The translations under genes and the position numbers were made by a program. This document shows positions 11,960 through 22,454 of a stretch of 64,000 nucleotides of DNA, one piece after another. Numbering within the stretch: the first letter of the stretch is position 1; each line of letters opens with the position of its first letter. Source of the DNA: Bromus sterilis. Its lineage: Eukaryota > Streptophyta > Magnoliopsida > Poales > Poaceae. Location: assembly GCA_950022295.1 (NCBI GenBank), contig OX465595.1:431266270-431330269 (forward strand), read 5' to 3'. The notes beneath the pieces are model-generated. The model did not search any database. It was not told the origin of the DNA and saw nothing but the letters and a program-made list of their open reading frames with translations.

Positions 11960-13759
11960 CTACGCAACTAGCTCGGCCTGTGCTATAAGGGCCATTGTAT
12001 GTGCAACTAGCTCACCATCGCAGGATAGAGCAATCGATAGTCGTCCTTCATCGACTCGGCGTTGTTTATTCATGTGGGGGATTTTGTAGCCATTTCCTCC
12101 TTCCTTCTTCATAACCTCAATCATGCACGATTGGAGTGTCAAGAAACTCTTTGCTATCTTGTCCACCTCGTAGTTTCGATATTCTTCTTCCATGACTTTT
12201 ATCAATTCATTGATATTGTTTGGCGCTCTGCAATCGGTTAGAGATTGAATAGAACAGAAAAAGCTTAGATCTAAAGGATTCATGTCCGGGCTGTTCGGCG
12301 GTTGCAGAAGCAACTGAATTTCCAAGTCTGTCTGTGCTACAGCCTCCAGGAAAGCCGGGTCACCGGGTAGGATATGCGGTTTCGCATTATCCTGTTGGAT
12401 AAATATGGTTTTTCCAACATCTTCAGCAGGCCATCTGTCTTGAATAGCTGGGACAACTTTCTCGATCATATATTGTCTCATGACATCTCGGGTTACAACC
12501 ACTGATTTCAATTCGATGGTCCCTCTTTCTCTGTTCTCACTTCTTCTAGCAGCTGGAGTTTCTTTGACAAAGGCCCATGTCCCAATCTTGCCGTCAAACG
12601 TGACAACTCCGCCTTTCTTTTGCTTGACACATTCACCTCTTGACCTTCTGCAATCTGTTCATTTGCATCTAACCATATCCGTTCAAATGTTCAGATGCTT
12701 GTGCCTAGCAGGCTTGCAGTGAGTTGCTTGTCCTCTGCATCAAAATCTCCATCTCTACTTTTGATCACTTTCAAAGCAAAATATACACCAAATATTTGCT
12801 GATCTGTTAGGTTTGTTTTAGTTCTTCTTAGTGCATCTTCTTGTCCCTGAATTTCTTGCTCTTCAAATGCTTCCTCTTGATAAATTGCTTCTTATTGATT
12901 GACGGGGATCAACCCCGGCAAATCCCATTGTCAGGGACCCTGGTTTAGTCATAGAGATGGCACAGGTTGGACGATACTCGTTGGCTAACAGGAGAAGCAC
13001 TTCCTGCTCGATATTATTACGTGAGGGGGCGGTTACAGTGGAGGCCAAGGCGAGTTCTCGCAAGGCAAGGATGAGTAGATGCGTATTGAGATGATTTAGA
13101 CGTATCCCCTCCCAGCCTTTATATACTAGGCTAGGTCTCGGGGAGTCCGTGTTAGGTTACATAGCAGTTTCCTAATTCTAGTCCTGCCTTGTACGCCAAG
13201 TTGCACCTTCCATGTAAGTCACGGACTCCTACGTCGGTGCTTGGTTGGGCCAATCGCCGGCTTGTCGTAGCTTCCCAGTGGGTCTTCTGTCTTTATACGC
13301 ACCAGGTAGCCTCACACGTAGGAGTCGTGGGACCACCCCCTCGTCAGTAGCCCCCGAGTGCCTGGGGGACTCGAAGAGTCGCGCAGGGACTCGAATTCAT
13401 CTACGCCTCATTGTTTGTAAGCGTGGTATCGCCACGGGTCGCTGGCAGTTTTTGAGCCATGACAATATCTGTTTCGAGGGATTGCTAAGCTAAAAGGGCC
13501 CGAGGAGTCGACTGGTCGAGCCTTGGTGAATTGTGCTAGTGACAAATAGCACAGTAGCCCAATCAAGCCCATGTCCCTCGACATGAACTTGGAACACTGG
13601 TTGCTCTTCAAATGCTTCCTCTTGATAAATTGCTTCTTCTTGATCATGAATTGCTTCCTCATCCAACAACATTTCCTCACCTGTTAAAGAAGGAGCAAAA
13701 GATAAGTCATCTACTCTTAACAAGACAATTACATGAACATAGAATTTATGCAATGACAC
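11960..13759 (-). pseudogene. Plant mariner-like transposase (DD39D), catalytic core partly deleted
   Basis: On the minus strand an acidic N-terminal part ('EEAIYQEEAFEEQ') is followed, after a 0.7-kb insertion, by an HTH-like region 'TNLTDQQIFGVYFALKV...GTSI*TFERIW' with one stop. At about 12625 the frame jumps from 'GQEVNVSSK' to 'KQKKGGVVTFDGKIG'. The roughly 170 residues that should lie between them in plant mariner transposases, including the first catalytic Asp ('HIDEKWF' region), are missing. The rest is intact: 'IFIQQDNAKPH' supplies the second Asp and 'NSPDMNPLD' the third, exactly 39 residues apart. The protein would bind DNA poorly or not at all and could not cleave. Confidence 0.88.
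12894..13600. mobile_element. 707-bp insertion in the transposase gene with 38-bp flanking duplication
   Basis: The transposase coding DNA is interrupted by 707 bp bounded by a perfect 38-bp direct repeat (12856-12893 and 13601-13638) of transposase sequence. The insert contains 'tttatatactagg' and 'cagtagcccccgagtgcctg', which resemble LTR or retroelement leader DNA, but no inverted ends or TG...CA termini were clear. Its class is unknown. The long duplication fits staggered-break repair better than standard transposition. Confidence 0.55.
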
Positions 13760-14897
13760 TAGTATTCAGAGAAACTGAATCTGAATTTGTTGCAGATATA
13801 AATTTTTGTAGTTTGGAGTATACTTGAGTTTGCTGAAACTTAGTTTGCCAATTTCTTTGCTGCACAGATGAATTCAGAGGAGTGTCACATGCAGAGTAAT
13901 GTAATTCAGAGTACATAGGCTAAACTTTACTTGCTATACATTCATGAGACGAATTTCTGGTCTCCTCACTAGGGTGGGATTCTTCTATATCAATAAAACC
14001 ATGGGTGCTAATGCCCATGGAGTTTCATTTTCATAAATCCACAATCAATTTAGTTTACTAAACATGTTTTGCATATTTAAATAATTGTTCCTAATTAAGG
14101 TGATCTATTTTCAGTTTACACTCTTTTTGCTCCTAATTGTTCCTAATCTTTTGAGCATCTACTCCAGTTTGTGTGTTTAAATGTTGTTGCAGACCTGGGA
14201 TCCTATCATGGTGCTTAAATGTTGTTGCAGACCTCGGATGCAACAGTTGGGATGCTGAGATGCTACTGCCAGGTTCCTCTACCAAGAAGTTGTACCTTTG
14301 ATGCAAGATAAAAGTTGTGCCATGTTTCTACCAGGAGTACTTTGAAACTGAATTTACTGAACTCATTCATGTGAAACTGAATTTTGAGTTTGCCTAGCAC
14401 AATCTGAAACTTCTGAGTTTGCTTAAATTTCTGAAAGTGATGTTGAGTTGATTGTCAATTATCAATTTCTGAAAGTCCTAGCTTAAATTCAGTTTGGAGT
14501 ACAACACTAAATTCCATATAGTTTGCTCATCTGTTACACCAAATCTTTTGACAGTACTGAAATTGAAAATGAAATCAAGATAGATGGACAATACTGTCAA
14601 TGAGATGTTGAGTTAAATTTTTGAAAATGTATTTTGAGTTTGCCTGAAACTGAATTTGCATATTTCAATGTGATGGACAATACCTGCATGAAGGATGGGC
14701 AGAGGCAGAGCTCCATGGAGGATGCGTGGAGCGCTCGAGCTCGCGGAAGAAGGGACTGCCAGCATTGGTTGCCGGCTCGGTGGAGGAGCGCATGCCCAGG
14801 CAAGCTTTGGAGAATCATTCCCAGGCAAGAGTTGGAGGAGCGCGCGCCCAGGCGAGGAGGAGAGCGCGTCCGGGCGAGCGTTGGAGGAGAGCCCGCC

Positions 14898-16523
14898 TGA
14901 TACGTCCAAAACGTATCTATAATTTCTGCTTGCTCCATGCATGTTTTGTGTGATATTGCTATGATCTAGATACACTTTCATACACTTTTGATCATATTTG
15001 GACTAACCTATTAACTCAGTGCACCACAGTGCCAGTTCCTGTTTTCTGCTGTTTTTCTATTTCAGTTTTCCCCCGTATAAAAAGTGCCAGAAAAATTCCG
15101 GGAAAAATATAGGAAAAATCAGCGTACAGAAAGCTTCGCGAAGAGACCGAGTGGGGCCAAAGGGGAGCCAGGGGGGCCCTGGCGGCCACCCGGCGCGGCC
15201 CCACCCCTGGCCGCGCCAGGGGGGCGCCTGGGGCCCCTGGTCCACCTCTGGCTGCCCCCCTTCGCCTATATATTCTCCGTCACGGGAAACTTCGGAAAAG
15301 AGAACCCTTATTCGCGATATCGCCTCTGTTCCGCCGCCGCCGCGCTTCCGAGATCGGGAGCACCAAAAGACCTCTTCCCGGCACCCTGCCGGAGGGAGGA
15401 TTGACCTTCGGGAGTCTCCTGTCCACCATGGATGCTCCCCGGATGTCTCGTGAGTAGTTTTCCTTGGACCATGGGTCCGTGATCAGTAGCTATGTGATGT
15501 TCTCCTCCCCTCTTTGTTCTTCATGGTTTAGACCTCGTGAGCTGCCCTACATGATCAAGGCACTTTTGTAATCTTTCTTCTATTGCTATGCTGAGTTTGA
15601 TGGGATCTGATGGATTATGAGATTATGTTCAGATTGTGATTGAGTAATATATTTGGTTTTTATCTCTTATATTTTTGTTCCTAAGTAATTCTTGCATGTT
15701 CTCCGTTGCTGTTTATTGTTTTGGCCAAGTAGTAGGTAGTAACCCCAAGAGGGAACGTTATGCTCGATTGTGGGTTCATGCCCCCCGATGACACGCTTGA
15801 GTGACAGTAACATGAATCTAGGGGATGTGCTGTTGCCACAAGGGGGAAAACAACGATGCTTGTAACCGCGGTTGCAAGGATTGTTTACTTTACGCAAAGT
15901 GCTTTTTAATGCAGTTGTCTATTGCTTTGGGTTTACACTTTGGGTGGGGCTCACAACTTAATACCAGCGAGATGTTCTGTATAGATATCTCAAGGTGGAT
16001 GATTAGTAGTAGATGCAGTTGGATTTCGGTCTACTTATTTTGGCGTACTGCCCGTGCTTTTGAGCCTCTTCCTTTCTTTTGTAGCATAGTTCGCATTGCG
16101 GTGCGTTCATAATCCTGTCAATTGCCCTTCTGTAATTTGTTTACCTCGCATAGCAGTTTTATCGTCTGTTGGGAGAGAGACATCACTAGTGAACATCACG
16201 TATCCCGGTCCATATCCTCATTACTGTTTCCACGCTTATTTCGATTGCTATCATTATCCCTTGTGTTTGATCCTTTGTGAACAACAAGACCGGAGAGATT
16301 GACAACCTCTCTGAACTTCGTTGGGAACAAAGTTATTTGTGTTTGTGTGCAGGTCTGCGTCAGTAGCGCCGCTGACACCTACTTATCATCTCTGGAGTCC
16401 TACTGGAGACAAACCTTGGTATCTTTACTGAGGGAAATTTGCTGCCGTGCTACATCACGCCTTCCACTTGGGGCTCACCGACGAAGGGCGAGAAGACTAC
16501 ACCCGTCAACTCTCGCGTCATCA
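14898..16523 (+). repeat. 5' LTR of the gag-only Gypsy element
   Basis: It runs from TGATACGTCCAAAACGTATC to CGCGTCATCA, 1626 bp. It lacks the 19-bp segment present in the other LTR near 21690. The GC-rich 'ccacccctggccgcgcc' block is at about 15200. An exon-like 'gatcgggagcacc' region and 'ctcgtgagtagttttcc' may mark a spliced leader. Confidence 0.92.
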
Positions 16524-16533
16524 AGGCAAATTT

Positions 16534-16552
16534 CTGGCGCCGTTGCCGGGGA
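16534..16552 (+). other. Primer-binding site of the gag-only Gypsy element
   Basis: CTGGCGCCGTTGCCGGGGA begins ten bases after the LTR end. It is identical to the site of the Athila-like element on the other strand, which suggests the two families share a tRNA primer and perhaps replication machinery. Confidence 0.75.
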
Positions 16553-16694
16553 CTCCGAGTGCTAAGATAGGGGAGTTGCACACTACCCTTTACCTTTGTT
16601 TTTTAGTCTTGTTAGTTTACCTTTCAGTTTTTATCTTTGTGTCTTTTATCAAAAATCACAAAAAAAATTATTTATCTTGCTAGTAGTTATCATT

Positions 16695-17516
16695 ATGTCT
16701 GGTCCTTTTGCCTTTGTTGAGACAGAAGTTCTCACCTTTAAACAGAAAGGTGGTGAAAGTTTAAAAGATGCTTGGTATAGAATTAATGATTCTCAAAAAA
16801 GAGCCACCAAGAAGCAATCCACTACTATCCTGCTTAGAAATTTTTATGTTGGGATTACTCCTTGGAATAGGTTCATATTAGATACTGCTATCAGTGGGAA
16901 TTTCCTAGAAGCCCCAATTTGGGAGTCTCTTAATGTTATTGAAAATCTTGTTGGAAATCTCCCTATTGCTAGCATACAAGAAGATATAACTCTAGCTCAC
17001 ATTATGAAGAAACTTGAAAAGATAGAGTTAGAAATACCAAGTATAACTAGGATAAATGAGTTGGATCGCAAGATTCAAGGGAATTTGAATAGGCTTGATA
17101 GCTCCATGCTTAAAATTATTAAAACTTTGGAGGTCATCAAATCCCGTGATACGGATCTTTCTAGGATTGATAAAATTGAGGAAATCATTAATACTCTAGG
17201 AACTACATTTTCCTCAATCAAACCAAAAAAGGTATAGACTTCAGCAAGAAGGGAACCTAAGTTCAATTATGTCCCTAGGCCACCCCGACCTAAAAGCAAA
17301 CCATCCATTGCCAAAGAAGTTGAAACCGTGAAAACTTTGGAAGAAATACCTCTCTTTGATAAATTTATAAATGATTCTTCCGTTGATTTTCCGCCTTTTG
17401 GTTTTCTCCCTAGAAGTATCTTCATTAGGCCTTTATTTGAAAGACCTCTTAAGACTAGTTGTACAATTGAAGAGTTTTTTGATGATCTTGATAATGATTC
17501 GATTGCTACAACTTGA
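16695..17516 (+). pseudogene. Gag-like protein with a single amber stop
   Basis: The frame starts MSGPFAFVETEVLTFKQKGG at 16695. It contains the gag-type stretch 'LKDAWYRINDSQKRATKK', then 'LLRNFYVGITPWNRF' and a predicted helical C-terminal part ('LDRKIQGNLNRLDSSML'). One TAG at 17235-17237 interrupts it; the same frame continues for about 93 codons (EVETVKTLEEIPLFDKF...) to 17516. Total length without the stop would be 273 residues. It resembles the gag of Triticeae Gypsy elements. Whether the stop is read through or inactivating is unknown. Confidence 0.75.
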
Positions 17517-20347
17517 TCTTTTGCTTCATGCCTAGCTTAAAGGCATAAAAGAAAGCGCTTTCGGAAGGCAGCCCGCAACGAATTTAGGTTTTTCTTTTTG
17601 CTTTTGTTGTGTCTTGATGTTTGTTACTACTGTAGCAACATCATTGTATCTTTATTTTTCAGCTTTGTGCCAAGTTATAGCCTCTTATGGTAAGGGAAGC
17701 AAAAGTTGTGACATGCTGTCCAGAAAACAGATTCTGTCCCTTGACAGAAAAATTCGAATCAAATCACCAGATCATCTTTTTGATCTGATTTTTTTGACAG
17801 CGTGCTCTATACAATTGTGAAACTTCCGTATGTTCTGAGTTTTTTGATTTGAGTTGCAGAAGTACCCCTAAAAAATTCTTTACTACCTGCTGTTCTGTTT
17901 TTCACAGATTCTGCCACGTTTTGTCTCTCCTAACTTTTGCAAACCTTAAGCTTGATTTTTCTTTGCAAATTTTTTTTGGCACTCTTGAGAAACAGTAGCT
18001 CTTCAAGAATATCTTTATATCCAGTGGATTTTATTTTACTTTATTAAGGGTACTAACCTCTCTAATCAGCTTATGATGAGTTATGTATGAAGGGAGTTTT
18101 CAAGTGTGCGATGGAAGATGATGAAAGAAGATCCAGGAGTGTCAAGCGCTCAAGCTTGGGGATGCCCCCATGCATCCCCAATAAATATTCAAGGAGACTC
18201 AAGCGTCTAAGCTTGGGGATGCCCCCGTGCATCCCCTTCTTCATCAATAATCATCAGTTCGTCCTTCGTCTCACTATATTTTTATCACTTCATGCATTAT
18301 GTGCTATGCTTGGAGTGTCTCGCTCTTAGGTTTTTTTTAGTTTTCTTTAGCTTTGCTTGATGTTCATAACAAGTTAGATCACGTCTTACTTTGTGTGGGA
18401 GAGAAACACGCTCCACTTTCAAAATCTAGAACACATCATAGGATTTTTCCTGCCTATCTTTTTGCTGTTGTGTGTTCTTTATCTTTTCATATCTACTGCC
18501 ATGTTTAGTTTTAGTCTTAGTTTGTCTTTAGCAAGAGCCTTGGCTTTTGTTTAGTTTGTTGCTGCAACTCTTTTTAGTATTCATGTTTATCTTGTTAAAG
18601 AGAGTTGGTTGTTGCACTGAGTTGTGTCTTGTCTTGAAAGTAGGTAATTGAGGTTGCTATTTAATTCTAGTAGTAACTTGCAATAGTTTTGAGGTATTGT
18701 TGTGAGTAATGTTTGAACTTTTGGTGTCAAGAGCTCTAGCCTATTAGTGATAGGTGTCGTATTTTGGGCAATCCGTGTGTATTTTTAAAACCTACAAAAC
18801 TAGTTGAGAACTCTAGCTACTAGATGGATCACTAATCTTTGGAGGGACCGAATATTAGAGTACACTCACGTACCATGAGTCGAGGATGCGCAAGGATAAC
18901 CAAACCCCCATACACTCCTCCTCGGGGTACTTGTCTCTCTGTGAACCTCCTTATTAGATTGAGAGTTACCGATAATAAGTGCATGAGTTCTTCGGACTAA
19001 TGTAAGTATTGAAAGTTGACACTTCCACCTTCCCATATTTTGCTAGCCTCTCCCGTGCCGTGCATTGCCTTCTTCTCACTCCGAGAGTTGGTGTCCACCT
19101 TCGCCGGTACATCCAAACCCTTGGCATGATACGCTCTGTCATCATAAGCCTCCTTATATCTTTCCTCAAAACAGCCACCATACCTACCTATCAAGGCATT
19201 TACATAGCCTTTCCGAGATATATTGCCATGCAACTTCCACCTCTTCATGACTTGATCTTCATGTCATACATGTTCCTGCTACACTGGCAGCGACATACAT
19301 TGCATACATCATGATAGTTACATCTTCTTTATGATTTTGAGTACCTTGTAAAGTGTGAAGATCTCCTTTACCTTCTTGTAAAATAGAGTGTTGCCCTTAA
19401 GTGAGGAAAAGATCTCAAAGTGGACGCAATTAAAGATCCCAAAGAGGACAAATGAGAGTTAAATAGAAAGAGCCATTGAGGCCACAAAAAAATACAAAAA
19501 AATAGAAAAAAGAGAAAAAGAAATAAAAAGAGAGAAAGGGGCAACACTACTATCCTTTTGAGAGATCCACGCTAGTACTCCCTTTATATCCTTGTACTCA
19601 GTAGAGATGATCATTATGCATATAGCTACGTGGGGACCTTCACACTATAGAACTTGGCTTGCATATTCCAAGGATGAGCCTCCTCAAACGATCTCTAGGT
19701 CTTCATGAGCGAGCAAGTTAGATGCACCCCCACTAGTTCCATTGGGGAGCTTCCTAGCTCGTATGTGCATCCGTTGCATGGCAATCCCTACTCCTCACAT
19801 CATATCTATCATTTGGCATCTCTTGCCTATGATTGTCCTCATTGATGTGAGCCTTTCTCATCCTTTTGTCTTCCTCCTCCACACTTCTCTCTTTGCCATC
19901 CAAAGTGTCAACTCTCGTGCTTACGCTCATCCATTGCATGAGTGCTCAAAATATTGAAAAAGGAGTGGATCAAATTGACCTGTACCTGGCTAGTGGTCTG
20001 GGGACGAGTCAAGATAAGATTCCAGAAAAAAGACCAAGTGTGAAACTTTAGTAGATTGAGTTCTCAACAAATATTTTTTTTCTCGTATTCCCTATCCCCC
20101 TTCTTGCACGCAAACACCATTTGGAGACATTCGAGTCACGGACAGCGAGAGCTCTTGCACCTAATGTTTTTTTGTTACTTGTTTCAATGCTAATATAGAC
20201 TCTTGCATGTTATGACTTGAATTGAGTTTCTAACCTTGATTGCTTTACTTTTCAAAGTTCTTTTATGGTTGCTAGCATGTCACCACAGAAATTATGCCGT
20301 TATCATTTACCTACTCGAGGACAAGCAGGAATTAAGCTTAGGGATGT
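17517..20347 (+). other. Non-coding internal region of the gag-only Gypsy element
   Basis: There is no pol-type frame. It holds an A-rich run (about 19485-19545), pyrimidine-rich stretches and, just before the 3' LTR, 'aggaattaagcttagggatgt', the likely polypurine-tract area. Scattered short frames look random. Confidence 0.6.
18141..18238 (+). repeat. Two tandem 57-bp units with self-complementary cores
   Basis: The unit 'aagcttggggatgccccc...catcccc' occurs at 18152 and again at 18209 (period 57). In each copy GGGGATGC and GCATCCCC form an 8-bp hairpin. Similar units are common in Triticeae Gypsy internal regions. A role in packaging is possible but unproven. Confidence 0.75.
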
Positions 20348-21992
20348 TGATACGTCCAAAACGTATCTATAATTTCTGCTTGCTCCATGCATGTTTTGTG
20401 TGATATTGCTATGATCTAGATACACTTTCATACACTTTTGATCATATTTGGACTAACCTATTAACTCAGTGCACCACAGTGCCAGTTCCTGTTTTCTGCT
20501 GTTTTTCTATTTCAGTTTTCCCCCATATAAAAAGTGCCAGAAAAATTCCGGGAAAAATATAGGAAAAATCAGCGTACAGAAAGCTTCGCGAAGAGACCGA
20601 GTGGGGCCAAAGGGGAGCCAGGGGGGCCCTGGCGGCCACCCGGCGCGGCCCCACCCCTGGCCGCGCCAGGGGGGCGCCTGGGGCCCCTGGTCCACCTCTG
20701 GCTGTCCCCCTTCGCCTATATATTCTCCGTCACGGGAAACTTCGGAAAAGAGAACCCTTATTCGCGATATCGCCTCTGTTCCGCCGCCGCCGCGCTTCCG
20801 AGATCGGGAGCACCAGAAGACCTCTTCCCGGCACCCTGCCGGAGGGAGGATTGACCTTCGGGAGTCTCCTCTCCACCATGGATGCTCCCCGGATGTCTCG
20901 TGAGTAGTTTTCCTTGGATCATGGGTCCGTGATCAGTAGCTATGTGATGTTCTCCTCCCCTCTTTGTTCTTCATGGTTTAGACCTCGTGAGCTGCCCTAC
21001 ATGATCAAGGCACTTTTGTAATCTTTCTTCTATTGCTATGCTGAGTTTGATGGGATCTGATGGATTATGAGATTATGTTCAGATTGTGATTGAGTAATAT
21101 ATTTGGTTTTTATCTCTTATATTTTTGTTCCTAAGTAATTCTTGCATGTTCTCCGTTGCTGTTTATTGTTTTGGCCAAGTAGTAGGTAGTAACCCCAAGA
21201 GGGAACGTTATGCTCGATTGTGGGTTCATGCCCCCCGATGACACGCTTGAGTGACAGTAACATGAATCTAGGGGATGTGCTGTTGCCACAAGGGGGAAAA
21301 CAACGATGCTTGTAACCGCGGTTGCAAGGATTGTTTACTTTACGCAAAGTGCTTTTTAATGCAGTTGTCTATTGCTTTGGGTTTACAGTTTGGGTGGGGC
21401 TCGCAACTTAATACCAGCGAGATGTTCTGTATAGATATCTCAAGGTGGATGATTAGTAGTAGATGCAGTTGGATTTCGGTCTACTTATTTTGGCGTACTG
21501 CCCGTGCTTTTGAGCCTCTTCCTTTCTTTTGTAGCATAGTTCGCATTGCGGTGCGTTCATAATCCTGTCAATTGCCCTTCTGTAATTTGTTTACCTCGCA
21601 TAGCAGTTTTATCGTCTTTTGGGAGAGAGACATCACTAGTGAACATCACGTATCCCGGTCTATATCCTCATTACTGTTTCCACGCTTATTTACTTTTCTG
21701 CTTTTACTTTCGATTGCTATCATTATCCCTTGTGTTTGATCCTTTGTGAACAACAAGACCGGAGAGATTGACAACCTCTCTGAACTTCGTTGGGAACAAA
21801 GTTATTTGTGTCTGTGTGCAGGTCCGCGTCAGTAGCGCCGCTAACACCTACTTATCATCTCTGGAGTCCTACTGGAGACAATCCTTGGTATCTTTACTGA
21901 GGGAAATTTCCTGCCGTGCTGCATCACGCCTTCCACTTGGGGCTCACCAACGAAGGGCGAGAAGACTACACCCGTCAACTCTCGCGTCATCA
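20348..21992 (+). repeat. 3' LTR of the gag-only Gypsy element
   Basis: 1645 bp, TGATACG...CATCA, nearly identical to the 5' LTR. It differs by a 19-bp 'acttttctgcttttact'-type segment near 21690 and scattered single-base changes. Confidence 0.92.
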
Positions 21993-22073
21993 TCGCCCAA
22001 GCGAGCGCGGACACAGTCTGGGTGAGGAGGCCGCTGGAGCTCATCCTTGAGTGCGAGCATGCCCTGGCGGAGG

Positions 22074-22320
22074 AGCTCACGCAGGGGCAGAGGAGGGGCA
22101 GGGAGATCGGGCTGGAGCACGACCTGGTAGAGCCGCTCAGCCAAGGGCAGATGAGGGGCGGGGAGATCGTCCTGGCGGAGCCGCTCGCCCTAAGGCAGAG
22201 GAGGGGCGGGTCGCTCAACCTGGGGCAGAGGAGGGGCGGGGAGATCGGCCGGCGCTCAACCTTGGGACAGAGGACGGGCGGAGGCGGACGTGCAGAGGAC
22301 GGCTTGGGCTCGCTGTAGCA
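22074..22320. repeat. GC-rich degenerate tandem repeat at the mariner 5' end
   Basis: Variants of 'gggcagaggaggggcggg', often followed by 'gagatcg' and 'cgctc', recur at least five times. The related 'ggaggagcgc' array continues on the other side of the Gypsy insertion (14720-14897). It lies upstream of the minus-strand transposase, so it may be that element's GC-rich promoter/leader. Confidence 0.6.
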
Positions 22321-22409
22321 CAGCCTGGGGGGTGATTTGCTTGAAGTTTGAAAAGTGAGGGACCTGGTTGTAAAATTTAATCTCTGTTCAAATTGTTCCT
22401 CCACTGCGT

Positions 22410-22432
22410 CATTTAATTCGGAACGGAGGGAG
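22410..22432 (-). repeat. Right terminal inverted repeat of mariner-like element
   Basis: It ends CGGAACGGAGGGAG followed by the target TA at 22433-22434. It is complementary to the left end at 10039. Confidence 0.9.
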
Positions 22433-22454
22433 TAGATACGTTTGGGACATAACA

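Larger units (their letters stand above)
14898..21992 (+). mobile_element. Young gag-only Gypsy LTR retrotransposon (non-autonomous)
   Basis: Two near-identical LTRs (14898-16523 and 20348-21992) flank 3.8 kb that holds a primer-binding site and one gag-like ORF but no protease, reverse transcriptase or integrase. The target-site duplication is CCGCC (14893-14897) against TCGCC (21993-21997). By eye the LTRs differ at about 16 positions plus one 19-bp indel, roughly 1%. At the usual grass LTR clock (1.3e-8 per site per year) this suggests insertion well under a million years ago. It must rely on enzymes from a partner element. Confidence 0.9.
10039..22432 (-). mobile_element. Mariner-like (Stowaway-superfamily) DNA transposon with nested insertions
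   Basis: The ends are inverted repeats of about 23 bp beginning CTCCCTCCGTTCCG (10039-10061 and 22410-22432), each flanked by TA, the Tc1/mariner target. It sits inside the solo LTR: rejoining the flanks at TA restores the LTR sequence. It carries a minus-strand plant mariner transposase relic at 11960-13759. Subtracting the 7.1-kb Gypsy element and a 0.7-kb insertion leaves about 4.6 kb, the size range of full plant mariner-like elements rather than a MITE. Because the transposase core is deleted it could only move with help in trans. Confidence 0.9.
8413..22454 (-). repeat. Solo LTR (Gypsy), split by a mariner-like element
   Basis: The LTR is in two parts, 8413-10038 and 22433-22454. On the minus strand its 5' end is at 22454 and its 3' end (...CCATCA) at 8413. 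Without the insert it is about 1.65 kb, the same size as the LTRs at 14898 and 20348. It matches them in order: the GC-rich block, the 'ggtccatg' exon-like region, 'ttgttttggccaag', 'ccggagagattgacaacctc' and the 'ccttccacttgggg' end. Flanks CATCT (8408-8412) and CACCT (22455-22459) form a 5-bp target-site duplication with one mismatch. No internal region follows, so this is a solo LTR left by LTR-LTR recombination. Confidence 0.85.

Noticed and set aside
15019..15453. 144-codon ORF present in both LTRs (15019 and 20469)
   Set aside because: Lies in the LTR GC-rich leader; duplicated only because LTRs are duplicated, with no known domain.
18141..18238. CRISPR-like repeats
   Set aside because: Only two diverged copies within a plant retrotransposon, with no spacer structure.
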